Assembly (NCBI RefSeq): GCF_029960785.1
Contig: NZ_JASBQE010000047.1
Location: 30,461-94,460, forward strand
Reading direction: 5' to 3'
Length of the DNA stretch: 64,000 nt
Origin: Polyangium sp. 15x6
Lineage (GTDB): Bacteria; Myxococcota_A; Polyangia; Polyangiales; Polyangiaceae
Below, one piece after another: positions 34,850 to 44,833 of the stretch (position 1 is the first letter of the stretch; each line of letters starts with the position of its first letter). The translations under genes were made by a program, and so were the position numbers. The notes under the pieces were generated by a model, which ran no database searches, had not been told where the DNA came from, and saw only the letters and a program-made list of their open reading frames with translations.

Positions 34850-37390
34850 ATGGCGCGGCTCGTCGAAAGCCTGTCGAACTTCTTCGGACGGGTCGAAATC
34901 CTGGCGCGGGGGCTCGAAAACGAGCGCCGCGCCGCAGAGCTCTCGCTCGCGCGGGGCCGTCCGCTCGAAGCGCGCGACCTCGCGCGGACCATCCTCGCGA
35001 GCGTGCCCGGCTCGCCGCTCGGGCTCGCGCTCTGGGCAGACGCCGCCGAGGATGCGGGCCTCGATCACGAGGCCGCCGAAGCGCTCGCGGAGCTCGCCAC
35101 GTTCGTCCCCTGGCGCGCCGACGTGTGGCTCCGGCTCGGTCAAGCGCGGGCGCGCATGGGCGACGTGCGCGCCTCCGAGGCGCTCGAGCGCGCCGCCGAC
35201 GCGCCCGAGGAGCGCGAGGCCGCGCGGCTCGCGCTGCTCGACCTGTGTGATCGTGACCTATGGGCCGGGGATCCGGCGCGGGCCGGCCGCTGGCTCGATC
35301 GTATCGGCACGTCGCTCGCGGCGCTCGCGACGACCGGGACCGAGCTGCCTGCGGCGCCGGACCGGGAAGTCGCGCTGCGACGCGCCGAGTGCGCGCTCGC
35401 GCTCGGCGACGTGACCGCGGCGACGCGTCATGCGCCCGTCATCGATCCCGAGCGAATCGACGGCCGCGGCGCGCTCGTCCTCGCGCGGCTCGCGTTCGCC
35501 GGAGGGCAGTGGTCGACCGCGCTCGATCTCGGCCTGCGTGCCTGCATTCTCGACGCGCCTGGCTCCGCCGAGCTGCTCTCCGCGCTCATCGCGGGCTGCC
35601 GTGACGTCGTGCTCGTCGATCGGGCGCGGCGCGTCGTCACGGCGGCGGGCCTCATCGAGGAGCCTGCATGGGCCGCGGCGTTCGCATTCGCCGAGGGCCG
35701 GCGGGCCGACGCGCGCGCCGCGCTCTCACGAGGCCTCTCCGCCGGGCATGCGGGCGCCGCCGCCGCGCTGCTCCGGCTCGCCACCGAGACGCGGGATCTC
35801 GACGCGCTGCATACGCTCGCCGCGCGCGATCCGGGCCGCCTGCCCGAGGACCTGCGCACGCTCCGCGAGGGCGCCGTGCTCGCGGCCGAAGGACGTCATC
35901 GCGCGGCGCTCGCCAAGCTCGAGCGCGTCTCGGGCGAGGCCGCGGCGTGGGCGGCCGAGATCGCGAGCGGCATCATCCGGAGCTGGGTCCCGGGCGATGG
36001 CATCGCCTCCTGGCCCGACTTGCTCGACGAGCTCGGCCGCTCGGCGCGCGCGCTCGAGCGGCTCGACGTCGTCACGGGCGTCGAGGCGATCGCCGTCGAG
36101 CGCGAGCGTCCGCTGCGCGTCGCCGTGGTGGGCGAGTTCAACGCCGGCAAGAGCACCTTCCTGAACGCGCTCCTCGGCGAGGACGTCGCGCCGACGGGCG
36201 TCTTGCCGACGACCGCGACGATGCACTGGGTCGCGTGGGCGCCGGATCCTTTCGCGCGGATCGTGGTGCGCGGCGCGCCCGATCGCGTCGTGCCGCACGC
36301 CGGGTTGAAGGCCGCATTGAAGAGCCTTTCCGGCAGCGGCGAGCGGGTCGAGCGGGTCTTCATCTACGCGCCGATCGAGCGACTCAAGCGCGTGGAGATC
36401 CTCGACACGCCGGGCTTCAACGCGCCCGATCCCGATCACATCGCGGCGGCGCGGCAGGCCTTCGACGAGGCGCACGTCGCCGTCTGGCTGCTCGACGCGA
36501 GCGGCCCGATGAAGGAGAGCGAGCGGCGCGTGCTCTCCGAGATCAAAGGCCTCGGCGTGCCCGTGCAGATCCTCGTCAACAAGGCCGATCGCCTCTCGCC
36601 CGACGAGCTCGCGCGTGTCCTCGTGCACGTGCAGAAGAGCCTCGAAGAGACGGGGATCGGCTCCTACGCGCCGCCGCTCGCGTTCTCGGCGCGGCTCTCC
36701 TTGAAGGGCAAGCTCGGCGACGCGGCCGCGCTCGAAGCTTCGGGATGGGCGGACGTCGAGGCGCTCTTCGCCGAGCGGATCGTCGATCGCTCGGCGGAGC
36801 TGCGCGAGCGCGCCCTTCGCCGCAGGGCGCTTCGTATCGCGCGCGAGCTCGCGTCGGTCGCGGCCGCGCGCGCCGCGGAGGATCGCGCGAAGAGCGAGGA
36901 GGCGCGCGCGACGCACGAGGCGCTCCTCGCGTCCGCGGCGAAGCTTCGCCACGACCGACGCACGATCGCGGCCTCGATCGAGAACGCGCTCGAGCATGCG
37001 CGGCGCGTGCTCGCGGCGGATCTTCGGCCCCTCGGCGATCTCGCGGACGAGCGAAAGCGCACCGATCCGGGGCTCGAGGCCTACGTCGAAGAGCGCTTCG
37101 TTTCCAGGCTCACGGACCCCTTGGTGCAGGAGATCGCGCGGCACGCCGGCGTTCCGGTGCCGCCCGCGGCCGCGGCTTCCGTGCGCGCCGCGCTCATGGG
37201 CGCGGTGGCTGCGCTGGAGAGGCCCGCCGAGCGGGTCGATCAACCGCTCGGACGCGTGATCGAAGCTGCGATCGTGGCCTTCGCGGCGGCGCTCGTGGCC
37301 GCGACGGAGGTGGGCCTGCCTGCGGCGCCGTTCGCGCTCCTCGAGCAACGCGCGGCGATGGTGGAGCGCGCGCTCTCCGCGAAGACGTGA
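34850..37390 (+). CDS. Dynamin-family GTPase with TPR-like N-terminus
   Basis: An 846-residue protein. Residues about 1-390 are TPR/helical repeats (ELSLARGRPLEARDLARTIL and similar). The GTPase domain from about 424 has G1 GEFNAGKS, a G2 Thr in TTATMHW, G3 DTPGFNAPD and G4 NKAD. The C-terminal 200 residues are long amphipathic helices (RARIARELASVAAARAAEDR-like), as in dynamin stalks. Bacterial dynamins remodel membranes or respond to stress. A TPR-fused form suggests recruitment by a partner. It follows the glycosyltransferase gene closely. Confidence 0.8.
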   Translation: MARLVESLSNFFGRVEILARGLENERRAAELSLARGRPLEARDLARTILASVPGSPLGLALWADAAEDAGLDHEAAEALAELATFVPWRADVWLRLGQARARMGDVRASEALERAADAPEEREAARLALLDLCDRDLWAGDPARAGRWLDRIGTSLAALATTGTELPAAPDREVALRRAECALALGDVTAATRHAPVIDPERIDGRGALVLARLAFAGGQWSTALDLGLRACILDAPGSAELLSALIAGCRDVVLVDRARRVVTAAGLIEEPAWAAAFAFAEGRRADARAALSRGLSAGHAGAAAALLRLATETRDLDALHTLAARDPGRLPEDLRTLREGAVLAAEGRHRAALAKLERVSGEAAAWAAEIASGIIRSWVPGDGIASWPDLLDELGRSARALERLDVVTGVEAIAVERERPLRVAVVGEFNAGKSTFLNALLGEDVAPTGVLPTTATMHWVAWAPDPFARIVVRGAPDRVVPHAGLKAALKSLSGSGERVERVFIYAPIERLKRVEILDTPGFNAPDPDHIAAARQAFDEAHVAVWLLDASGPMKESERRVLSEIKGLGVPVQILVNKADRLSPDELARVLVHVQKSLEETGIGSYAPPLAFSARLSLKGKLGDAAALEASGWADVEALFAERIVDRSAELRERALRRRALRIARELASVAAARAAEDRAKSEEARATHEALLASAAKLRHDRRTIAASIENALEHARRVLAADLRPLGDLADERKRTDPGLEAYVEERFVSRLTDPLVQEIARHAGVPVPPAAAASVRAALMGAVAALERPAERVDQPLGRVIEAAIVAFAAALVAATEVGLPAAPFALLEQRAAMVERALSAKT

Positions 37391-37504
37391 GCGACCCGGC
37401 CCGGAAAAACACTTTGGAGGCTCGCGGGCCGCGTATTTCGTACCCCGCTCGTCTGCACGCGGGTATCATCGCGCCCAAGAATTTTGCGGGATCGAGGCAA
37501 GATC

Positions 37505-39241
37505 ATGGATTTGTCGTTTGGCGGAAGCAGTGACACGCAGAAGCGAAATTCGTATCGGCGGGGCCTCCTCGGCGGGCTCGCGCTCGCGCTCGGTATCGTC
37601 GCGATCACGCCCTCCTGCTCCGTCATCGTCGACACGGGCACGAAGCAGTGCGAGGTGAACACGGATTGCCCGAACGGCATGAAGTGCGAGGCAGGCGTCT
37701 GCGTCGGCGGCGGCGACGTTCTCTGCGCGAAGACGAGCGACTGCAGCGCGGCCGGCGAAAAGCAGTTCTGCCGCAAGGGGCCTGGTGATGCGTCCGGCGT
37801 CTGCAGGCCGCTGCTGTCCCCCGAGTGTCAGGTCGTCGAAGGGGATCCGACGGCCGACAACGTCTTCCTGATCGGCTCGATCCACCCGACCACGGCGACG
37901 GGCTTCGACGGCGAGATCGGCGTGTCGATGGAGAACAGCATCCGGCTCGCGGTCCGGGACATAAAGCAGAACGTCGGCGGTCTGCCGCCGGCCGCGGGAG
38001 GGGGCACGCGCCCCGTCGTGATGATCGGCTGCACCGATGCGGGTGAGGGCAGCGTGAGCGTCAAGGCGGCCAAGCACCTCATCGACGACCTCGGCGTCCA
38101 GGCCATCATCGGCGGCGCCTTCAGCGGCGTCGCGATCCAGACGGCCAACGAGGCGACGGTCCCGGGGGGCGCGCTGTTCATCAGCGCGTCCGCCACGGGC
38201 ATCGCGTTGACGGACCTCTCCGACAAGCCGGCCGGCGCGACGGCCGGGCTCCTGTGGCGCACGGTCCCTTCGGACATCTTCCAGGCGAACGCGATCTTGC
38301 AGTACGTGCCGAAGCTCGAGGAGCGGATCCGCACGGAACTCGGGCTGATGGATAGCGAGCAGATCAAGCTCGCGCTCGTCCACAAGGGGGACGCATACGG
38401 CCAGGGCCTCCGAACCGCCCTCGAGACGACGCTGACCTTCAACGACAAGACCGCGCTCAACAACGGCGAGAACTTCCTCATCGTCGACTACGGCGATCCC
38501 GAGGGCACGACCAAGTACCCCGAGACGATCGAAGCGGTGAAGAACCACGGCTCGCACATCGTCCTGCTCATCGGGACGGGCGAGGCGGTGTCGTCGCTGT
38601 ATGGCCCCATCGAGATCGGGTGGAACAGCGCGCTCGGGTACAAGCCGCGGTACGTCTTCTCCGACTCGAACTACAACACCGGCGCGCTCGCGGGTGCCAT
38701 CGACGTCGGGGCGGATGCCGTGGCCAAGGCCGACTGGCGCAGGCGCACCACGGGCGTCGTGCCCGGTCCGCAGAACACCGACCAGAACTACCAGCTCTTC
38801 GTGAACCTGTACGGGACGACGTTCGGGACCGAGAACGGCGACCCCTCGATCCTCGGCGCCGCGAGCGCGTATGACGCCGCCTACTTGCTGTTCTACAGCG
38901 CGTCGACGATCGCCGACGGCGTCATCACGGGGCGGAAACTCGCCGTGGGGATGACGAAGATGTCGAACGCGGATCCTCCGGGGGACGAGATCAACTCCGG
39001 CTCGAGCAAGCTCAGCGATACGATGAACAAGCTCATGTCGGGCGAATACAAGTCCATCGATTACAACGGCGCCTTCGGCCCGCTCGACTTCGACCCCAAG
39101 ACGAATGATCCCGCGGCGAACGTCCAGGTGTTCTGCCTGTCCGACGACGGAACCGGCAAGACCAAGGAGCAGCTCTCCGGCCTGTACTACGACGCGGAAT
39201 CGCACGCGCTCGAGGGCACGTTCACCGACGACTGCAAGTAA
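37505..39241 (+). CDS. LivK-like periplasmic binding lipoprotein with Cys-rich N-terminus
   Basis: About 578 residues. A lipobox (ITPSC) follows the signal helix. Then comes a short disulfide-rich module (CEVNTDCPNGMKCEAGVCV, CAKTSDCSAAG) typical of myxobacterial secreted proteins. The main part is a Peripla_BP_6/LivK-type ligand-binding domain (FLIGSIHPTTATG, AVRDIK, IIGGAFSGV, LVHKGDAYGQGL). No permease or ATPase gene is nearby, so it may be an orphan receptor rather than a transporter subunit. A strong terminator follows at once. Confidence 0.75.
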   Translation: MDLSFGGSSDTQKRNSYRRGLLGGLALALGIVAITPSCSVIVDTGTKQCEVNTDCPNGMKCEAGVCVGGGDVLCAKTSDCSAAGEKQFCRKGPGDASGVCRPLLSPECQVVEGDPTADNVFLIGSIHPTTATGFDGEIGVSMENSIRLAVRDIKQNVGGLPPAAGGGTRPVVMIGCTDAGEGSVSVKAAKHLIDDLGVQAIIGGAFSGVAIQTANEATVPGGALFISASATGIALTDLSDKPAGATAGLLWRTVPSDIFQANAILQYVPKLEERIRTELGLMDSEQIKLALVHKGDAYGQGLRTALETTLTFNDKTALNNGENFLIVDYGDPEGTTKYPETIEAVKNHGSHIVLLIGTGEAVSSLYGPIEIGWNSALGYKPRYVFSDSNYNTGALAGAIDVGADAVAKADWRRRTTGVVPGPQNTDQNYQLFVNLYGTTFGTENGDPSILGAASAYDAAYLLFYSASTIADGVITGRKLAVGMTKMSNADPPGDEINSGSSKLSDTMNKLMSGEYKSIDYNGAFGPLDFDPKTNDPAANVQVFCLSDDGTGKTKEQLSGLYYDAESHALEGTFTDDCK

Positions 39242-39253
39242 AGCGACTCGCTG

Positions 39254-39296
39254 AAACGAACGAAACGCCGTCCTCCGGGGCGGCGTTTTCGTTTCG
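39254..39296 (+). terminator. Rho-independent terminator
   Basis: A GC-rich hairpin with stem AACGCCG/CGGCGTT and loop TCCTCCGGGG lies a few bases after the binding-protein stop and is followed by a TTTTCGTTTCG run. An outer CGAAA/TTTCG pairing extends the stem. It ends the binding-protein transcript. Confidence 0.8.
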
Positions 39297-39379
39297 AATG
39301 CGCTCGCAAAGGTGCGGACATGAAAAAGGCCGCGGTGCTCTCTGGCGCCGCGGCCTTCGTCGAGGGGCAGGGAAGGGGG

Positions 39380-40450
39380 TTAGAAGGTGCCCTTCAGCGT
39401 GAAGCCCGTCGGCGAAACACCGACGTCGACGCTCTTGATCAAGCCCGTCTTGGGTTGCTCCTTTGCAGGCGCGGGATCACGCACCGTGAAGTAGAGCGTC
39501 ACGGCGCCCGCCACGACGGCAGCGCCCGTGAAAATGTCGCTGACGAGCGCGAGGGTCGCCGTGGAGCTCGAAGCGTCGTCGAGCTGCGCCTTCGTCGCGC
39601 CCGAGTCGGGCTTGCGCAGATCCGCGAGCTCGCCGTTCTTCGAGAGCGCGAGCACGCCCGTGGCGACCGCGCCGATCGCGAGCGCGCCCGTCACGCCCCA
39701 ACCGGCCCACGGGACCGACTTCGGGGGCGGGGGAGGCGGGGTCATGGGCGCGGTGTTCGTCGGCGACGTCGTCGGCGCCGCCGAGGCCGTGGGAAGCGAC
39801 GTGGGAATCGTCCCCGTCTCGGCCGGCCTCGGCGCGATCTCGGGCAGATCGAGCGTCACTCTCTCCGAGTCGAAGCTCGCCACCTCGATGGTCTTCGAAG
39901 CGCTCGTCCGGCCTTCTTTCGTCGCCACGATCCGGTGGCGACCCGGGTTCACGAGCAGCGGCTTCGTGAAGGGCGACTTGCCGACGGGCACGTCGTCGAT
40001 CGTCACGTCTGCGTCGGGGACGCTCGTCACGATCTCCACGCGCGCCACGCGGGTGCGCAGCTTCTCGATGTCCTTGTCCACGTCGGCGCGGCGCTTCGCG
40101 TCGATGTTCGCGCCGCCCTCGGCCAGGTATTTCTCGAACGAGACGAGCGCGTTCGCGTAGTCCTGGAGCTGGAAGTAGACGTTCCCGATGTTGTAGAGGA
40201 CGTTGTAATTCGGGGCGAGCTCGTTCGCGCGCCGGAACTCGATGAGCGCGGCGCGGTAGTCACCTTCGCCGAACAGCTCGATGCCGCGCTTGAAGCGCCG
40301 CGACGCTTCTTCCTTGGCTTCTTTCGAGGGTTCGGCTTTCGCCTGGGCCGGCGCCGCGGCCGGGCCCGCGGGCTGCTGGGCCGAGACGACGAAGGGAATG
40401 ACGGGGAGCGAGAGGGCGACCGCGAGGGCGATACGTCGGGATGTCTTCAT
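39380..40450 (-). CDS. TPR and PEGA-domain envelope protein
   Basis: About 356 residues. Signal peptide or anchor at the N-terminus (IALAVALSLPVIPFVVSA). TPR repeats follow (RFKRGIELFGEGDYRAALIE, NVLYNIGNVYFQLQDYANAL). A PEGA domain comes next (ADVTIDDVPVGKSPFTKPLLVNPGRHRI), then a Pro/Thr linker and a hydrophobic C-terminal region with two helices. It sits directly downstream of a PEGA kinase and overlaps it, either by ATG 40450 within ATGA or by GTG 40453, so it is likely made with the kinase and may be its partner. Confidence 0.8.
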   Translation of the reverse strand: MKTSRRIALAVALSLPVIPFVVSAQQPAGPAAAPAQAKAEPSKEAKEEASRRFKRGIELFGEGDYRAALIEFRRANELAPNYNVLYNIGNVYFQLQDYANALVSFEKYLAEGGANIDAKRRADVDKDIEKLRTRVARVEIVTSVPDADVTIDDVPVGKSPFTKPLLVNPGRHRIVATKEGRTSASKTIEVASFDSERVTLDLPEIAPRPAETGTIPTSLPTASAAPTTSPTNTAPMTPPPPPPKSVPWAGWGVTGALAIGAVATGVLALSKNGELADLRKPDSGATKAQLDDASSSTATLALVSDIFTGAAVVAGAVTLYFTVRDPAPAKEQPKTGLIKSVDVGVSPTGFTLKGTF

Positions 40451-42171
40451 CACTGATACGGGTTGTTCGGGTCGACGGTGCGGTTCGTCTTCTTGGTGCC
40501 GCCGGTCTTCATCGGATCCTCGGCGGTCGTGGTCGGCTGCGGGACGAAGATGACCTTGGTCTTTTCCTTCGAGGTGTCCGTGGGTTGCGGCGTCGCCACC
40601 GGCGTCGCGGCCTGCTGCTCGAGGACCATCTCGATCGTGCGGTCCTTGTCGAACGTCACGTCGCGGCTGCGCGTGGTGAAACCCAAAGCCTCGGCCTTGA
40701 TGATATGCGTCTTGTCTTCGCGGGGAAACTTGCCGACGAAGGGGTTCGTCGCGAGCTCCTTGCCATCGAGGAAGATCTTCGCGTTCGGCGGCGTGACCGT
40801 GATCGTCACCTCGATCTCACCCGCGATCGGCGCGGCCGTCGCCTGCGTCGGCGGCGCAGGCGGAGGCTTTTGCGTCATGAACCAGACGCCCGCCCCGATC
40901 GCGGCGACCGCGATGAGCGCGACCGCGCCGAGCAGACCACGATTCGGCCCTGCGGCCGTCTGCGAGCCCGTGCTCGTCGCGGACGCCGTCGAGGCCGTGA
41001 GCGAGGTCGGCGACGACACGCCGTTCGTGCGGCGCGTGCCGGGCGACGAGAGATCCTGGCTCGACATCGCCTCGCGCGCCCCTGTCCGATCGACGGACAT
41101 CGGGCCCGACGCCGACGTGCCGTCGAGGTGCGGGAGGCCGATCGACTGGAACTCCGTCGTCGCCAGCGACTTCGCGGCCTTGAGCTGGGCCTCGACGATC
41201 TGCTTGATCTTCGAGCGGTTCTCGTCGAAGTGCCTCGCGACGAGCTTGCCGACCTCGCGCAGCGAGGTCTTGTCGCCCATCTGATCCAGGAGCTCTTCGA
41301 GCGCAGCCGCGAGATCCGTCGAGGTCGCATAACGATCCTCGCGGCGCAGCGCGAGCGCCTTCATCACGATCTTCTCGAGGCCCTCGGGTACGTCGGGATC
41401 CACCGAGCGAGGCGAGGGGATGTCGCCGTTGATCAGGCGATGCAAGACCGTCAGATCCGGGATGCCCTTCCAGAGGCGCCGGCCCGTGGCGGCTTCCCAG
41501 AGCATCACGCCCGCGGAGAAGATGTCCGCGCGCCGATCCACGCGCTCACCGCGCGCCTGCTCGGGCGCCATGTACGCGACTTTGCCCTTCACCACGCCGA
41601 GGCGCGTCTCGGCCGACGAGTTCATCGCCTTCGCGATGCCGAAGTCGACGACCTTGACCTGACCTTCGTACGTGACGAACACGTTGTGCGGCGTGACGTC
41701 GCGATGCACGACGTTGAGCGGCGTGCCATCGAAATCCGTGAGCTCGTGCGCGTGGTTCAGGCCCGAGAGCATGTCGACGATGATGCGCAGGTGCATCGCG
41801 AGCGTGAGCCCGCCGTCCCGGCCGATCCGGTGCAGGATGCGGTTCAGCGGCTGCCCTTCGAGGTACTCCATCGCGATGAAGTACCGCTCGCCCTCCTGAC
41901 CGACCTCGTTCGTCTGCACGACGTTCGGGTGCGAGAGGCGCGCCGCGAGCCGTGCTTCATCGAGGAACATGCCGAGGAACTCGGGATCCGTCGCGAGCTG
42001 CGGACGGATCTGCTTGATCACGCAGAGCTTGTTGAACCCTGCAGGTCCCTGCACGACGGCCAGATAGACCTCGGCCATACCGCCATGGCCGAGCTCGGCG
42101 ATGAGCCTGTATTTGCCGAGGGTATTGGCCTCGGGCCCCTTCGTGACGCTGGACCCCTCCATGGTCGACAT
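40450..42171 (-). CDS. Ser/Thr protein kinase with PEGA domain
   Basis: A 573-residue kinase. The domain begins at about residue 20 (YRLIAELGHGGMAEVYLAVV) with KQI Lys, catalytic loop HRDVTPHN, VVDFGIAK and APEQARGE. The Lys of HRDLKPxN is replaced by Thr. A transmembrane helix (GLLGAVALIAVAAIGAGVWF) follows a Ser/Thr-rich linker, and the extracytoplasmic part is a PEGA domain (KIFLDGKELATNPFVGKFP) ending in RTVDPNNPYQ. The tail is shared with the kinase near 61.6 kb. The ATG has AGGTGA upstream. It is divergent from the FIST/Che operon across a 326-base gap. Confidence 0.9.
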   Translation of the reverse strand: MSTMEGSSVTKGPEANTLGKYRLIAELGHGGMAEVYLAVVQGPAGFNKLCVIKQIRPQLATDPEFLGMFLDEARLAARLSHPNVVQTNEVGQEGERYFIAMEYLEGQPLNRILHRIGRDGGLTLAMHLRIIVDMLSGLNHAHELTDFDGTPLNVVHRDVTPHNVFVTYEGQVKVVDFGIAKAMNSSAETRLGVVKGKVAYMAPEQARGERVDRRADIFSAGVMLWEAATGRRLWKGIPDLTVLHRLINGDIPSPRSVDPDVPEGLEKIVMKALALRREDRYATSTDLAAALEELLDQMGDKTSLREVGKLVARHFDENRSKIKQIVEAQLKAAKSLATTEFQSIGLPHLDGTSASGPMSVDRTGAREAMSSQDLSSPGTRRTNGVSSPTSLTASTASATSTGSQTAAGPNRGLLGAVALIAVAAIGAGVWFMTQKPPPAPPTQATAAPIAGEIEVTITVTPPNAKIFLDGKELATNPFVGKFPREDKTHIIKAEALGFTTRSRDVTFDKDRTIEMVLEQQAATPVATPQPTDTSKEKTKVIFVPQPTTTAEDPMKTGGTKKTNRTVDPNNPYQ

Positions 42172-42497
42172 TCACCTCGCTGGAGAGCCGGATCGGATCT
42201 GGGCGTGCGTGCTCCAGTACGCACCCCCACGTCAAAGCATGGTACCGAAGAGTGCCCCTAGAGCGCAATCGATGCGAGTTTTCGGTGCGCAAAAAAAACC
42301 AGATCACGGTTCGCCCCGGAAGCGTGGATCCAGGCTCGCGCACGACGTGGTGTCGCAGGGTACATCGAGCCCGGCAAAGGACCGAAAGGGAGGTCCTCGC
42401 GCGGCGTGGCTCGCCGTCCGAGGCCGTCCGGGGGGCGGTTGACGGAGGGGCCCGAGGTCGGGCACCGTGGCTCTCGTCGCATCGACGGGAGGCGCGC
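42172..42497. other. Divergent intergenic region, no gene seen
   Basis: The 326-base gap separates the PEGA kinase (-) from the FIST/Che operon (+). It is less GC-rich than its neighbours and contains an A8 run near 42291, but no convincing -35/-10 pair or sigma54 site was found. It must hold promoters for both directions. No RNA or small ORF is supported. Confidence 0.5.
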
Positions 42498-43685
42498 ATG
42501 ACGACCAGGGCCGGTGTCGGTTTCTCGAACGAATCGTCCTCGACCGACGCGGGGACGGCGGCCGCGCAAGAGGCGCTGCGCACGCTCGACAGAGGGGAAG
42601 CCGACATCGTCTTCGTCTTCGCGTCGACGAACCACGACTACGGCAAGCTCCTGCCCGCCATCCGCAAGATCACCGGCCCCGTGCCGCTCGTCGGGTGTTC
42701 GACCGCGGGCGAGTTCACGCACGCCCACGTCGGACACGGCTCGGTGGCCGTGATGGCCGTCAAGAGCGACGTCATCCGGTTCCGCGTGGGCTTCGGCCGC
42801 GGCCTCAAGAACACGCGCCAGGGCGCGACGACCGAGGCGCTCCGATCGTTCGCCGCCGAGCATCGCGCCGCGCGCGCGGCTGGATTCGGTCACGCGACGT
42901 GTATCGTGCTGAGCGACGGCCTCGCCGGGCAAGGCGAGGACATCGTCGAGTCCGTCCACGCGAGCGCAGGGATGCTCGCGCAGGTCGTCGGCGGCGCCGC
43001 GGCGGACGACGCGAAGTTCGCCCGGACCGATGTGTTCCTCGACGAGCGGCACTTCACGGACGCGCTCGTCGTGGTGTCCGCGTTCTCGAAGACGCCGATC
43101 GGCATCGGCGTGAGGCACGGCCTGACGCCCGCGTGTCCGAGCATGATCGTGACGCGCGCCGTGGACAACGTGATCCACGAGATCGACGGCCGCCCGGCGC
43201 TCCACGCCTACGAGCGTTTCGCGGCGGACAACCGCGAGTCGTTCACGGAAGCGAACCGCGATGCGTTCATGATCACGCACGAGCTCGGCATGCTGACGTC
43301 GAGCGGCGAGTACAAGATCCGTGCGCCGCTCAAGGCGACCGAGGACGGCGCGATCGTGATGGCCTCCGAGGTGCCGGTGGGCGCGAGCGTCACGATCATG
43401 CGCGGCAGCGAGGAAAAGCTCGTGTCGGCGGCGGAGCATGCCGCGCGCAGCGCGCTCGCGAACCTCGCGGGGGGTCGGCCGGGCGCGGTGATGGTCTTCG
43501 ACTGCATTTGCCGCCGGATTTTCCTCGGCGAGCAGTACAAGCGTCAGGTCGACGCGTTCCGCTCGGTCGTGGGTCAGGACGTGCCGCTGATCGGCTGGGA
43601 GACGTACGGCGAAATCGCGCTCACGCCCGGGCAGCAGTCCGGCTGGCACAACTCGACCTCGGTCGTCGCGATCTTGCCCCACTGA
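42498..43685 (+). CDS. FIST domain sensory protein
   Basis: A 395-residue FIST protein. FIST_N spans residues about 1-200 (VGFSNESSSTDAG, IVFVFASTNHDYGKLLPAIR, LVGCSTAGEF, VGGAAADD). FIST_C follows (HEIDGRPALHAYERF, GAVMVFDCICRRIFLG, LIGWETYGEIALTPGQ). FIST domains are predicted to bind small ligands such as amino acids and are found in two-component and chemotaxis systems. Here it is a stand-alone soluble protein, 61 bases upstream of a soluble MCP, making it the likely sensory input. The ATG has GGGAGG upstream. Confidence 0.9.
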   Translation: MTTRAGVGFSNESSSTDAGTAAAQEALRTLDRGEADIVFVFASTNHDYGKLLPAIRKITGPVPLVGCSTAGEFTHAHVGHGSVAVMAVKSDVIRFRVGFGRGLKNTRQGATTEALRSFAAEHRAARAAGFGHATCIVLSDGLAGQGEDIVESVHASAGMLAQVVGGAAADDAKFARTDVFLDERHFTDALVVVSAFSKTPIGIGVRHGLTPACPSMIVTRAVDNVIHEIDGRPALHAYERFAADNRESFTEANRDAFMITHELGMLTSSGEYKIRAPLKATEDGAIVMASEVPVGASVTIMRGSEEKLVSAAEHAARSALANLAGGRPGAVMVFDCICRRIFLGEQYKRQVDAFRSVVGQDVPLIGWETYGEIALTPGQQSGWHNSTSVVAILPH

Positions 43686-43745
43686 GGCAGACGATCCGGG
43701 TTGAAAAACGGTCCGACCGATCCGAAGCTGAGAAGCGGAGAGCAA

Positions 43746-44831
43746 GTGGCTGACAAGACGGATTCGAACGAGCAGAAAGAGCGCGATCCCGCGGCACGCC
43801 GCGCGGTCACGCGGCGCAAGATCGACGTCTACCTCGATCGCATCGTCAACGACGTCGAGGCCATCGCGCGAGGCGATGACGGACGCGAGCTCTCGCCCCC
43901 GCCGGCGGACGAGCCGCGCGCGGCCCGCCTCCACGCGGCGCTTTCTTCGCTCGTCGAGTCGAACCGGAAGGCCGGCCGCGGGATCGTCGCGGCGACGCGC
44001 TTCCGCACGCTGGGCCAGCAGGTCGCGGGCACGCTGGCGGAGCTGCTCGCGAGCACGCGCCAGCAGGCCGCGAGCGGCAGCCAGCAGGCCGGGATGGTCA
44101 ACGACATCACGACGACCATCGAGGAGCTCAACGAGGTCGGGATCCAGAACGTCGAGAAGGCCGAAGGGATCATCCAGATCGCCGAGCAATCGGAGCAGAT
44201 CTCGCAGGACGGCCAGCGCGACGTCGTCGCGGCCATCGAGGGCATCGACCGGCTGCGCCAGCAGGTCGAGCTCATCGCGGCCAAGATCCTCGACCTGACC
44301 GAGCGCACGCAGCAGATCGGCGAGATCATCAGCAGCGTCAACGAGATCGCCGAGCAGAGCAAGCTGCTCGCCCTGAACGCCTCGATCGAAGCCGCGAAGG
44401 CCGGCGAGCATGGGCGCGGCTTCGCCGTCGTTGCGCTCGAGATCCGCACGCTCGCCGAGCAGTCGAAGCAAGCGACGCAGCAGGTGCGCTCGATCCTCGG
44501 CGAGATCCAGAAGGCGAGCCACAGCGCCGCGATGGTGACCGAGGAGGGCTCGAAGGCCGCGACGGAGGGCAGCTCGAAGGTGCGCCGCATCGGCGAGCGC
44601 CTCGGGCAGCTCGTCTACGTCATCAACCAGACGACACGCGCGGCCCGGCAGATCACGGGCGCGATGCGGCAGCAGAGCCTCGGGCTCGAGCAGATCGCCC
44701 AGGGCATGAAGCAGATCAACATGGCCACGCAGGAGACGAAGATCAGCGTGGAGCAGGCCGAGGTCGCGCTCGATCGGCTGGCCCGGTTGACGGAGCCGAT
44801 CCGGACCCACGACCACGGCACGGAGGCTTGA
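43746..44831 (+). CDS. Soluble methyl-accepting chemotaxis protein
   Basis: About 361 residues. There is no transmembrane segment and no recognisable N-terminal sensory domain; the first 90 residues are charged and helical. The rest is a classical MCP coiled coil with the signalling tip [20 protein letters not shown], then [21 protein letters not shown]. The GTG at 43746 is chosen (GGAGAG upstream); an in-frame TTG exists at 43701. With no sensory domain, its input probably comes from the FIST protein. The stop overlaps the region where cheW begins. Confidence 0.9.
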   Translation: MADKTDSNEQKERDPAARRAVTRRKIDVYLDRIVNDVEAIARGDDGRELSPPPADEPRAARLHAALSSLVESNRKAGRGIVAATRFRTLGQQVAGTLAELLASTRQQAASGSQQAGMVNDITTTIEELNEVGIQNVEKAEGIIQIAEQSEQISQDGQRDVVAAIEGIDRLRQQVELIAAKILDLTERTQQIGEIISSVNEIAEQSKLLALNASIEAAKAGEHGRGFAVVALEIRTLAEQSKQATQQVRSILGEIQKASHSAAMVTEEGSKAATEGSSKVRRIGERLGQLVYVINQTTRAARQITGAMRQQSLGLEQIAQGMKQINMATQETKISVEQAEVALDRLARLTEPIRTHDHGTEA

Positions 44832-44833
44832 GC

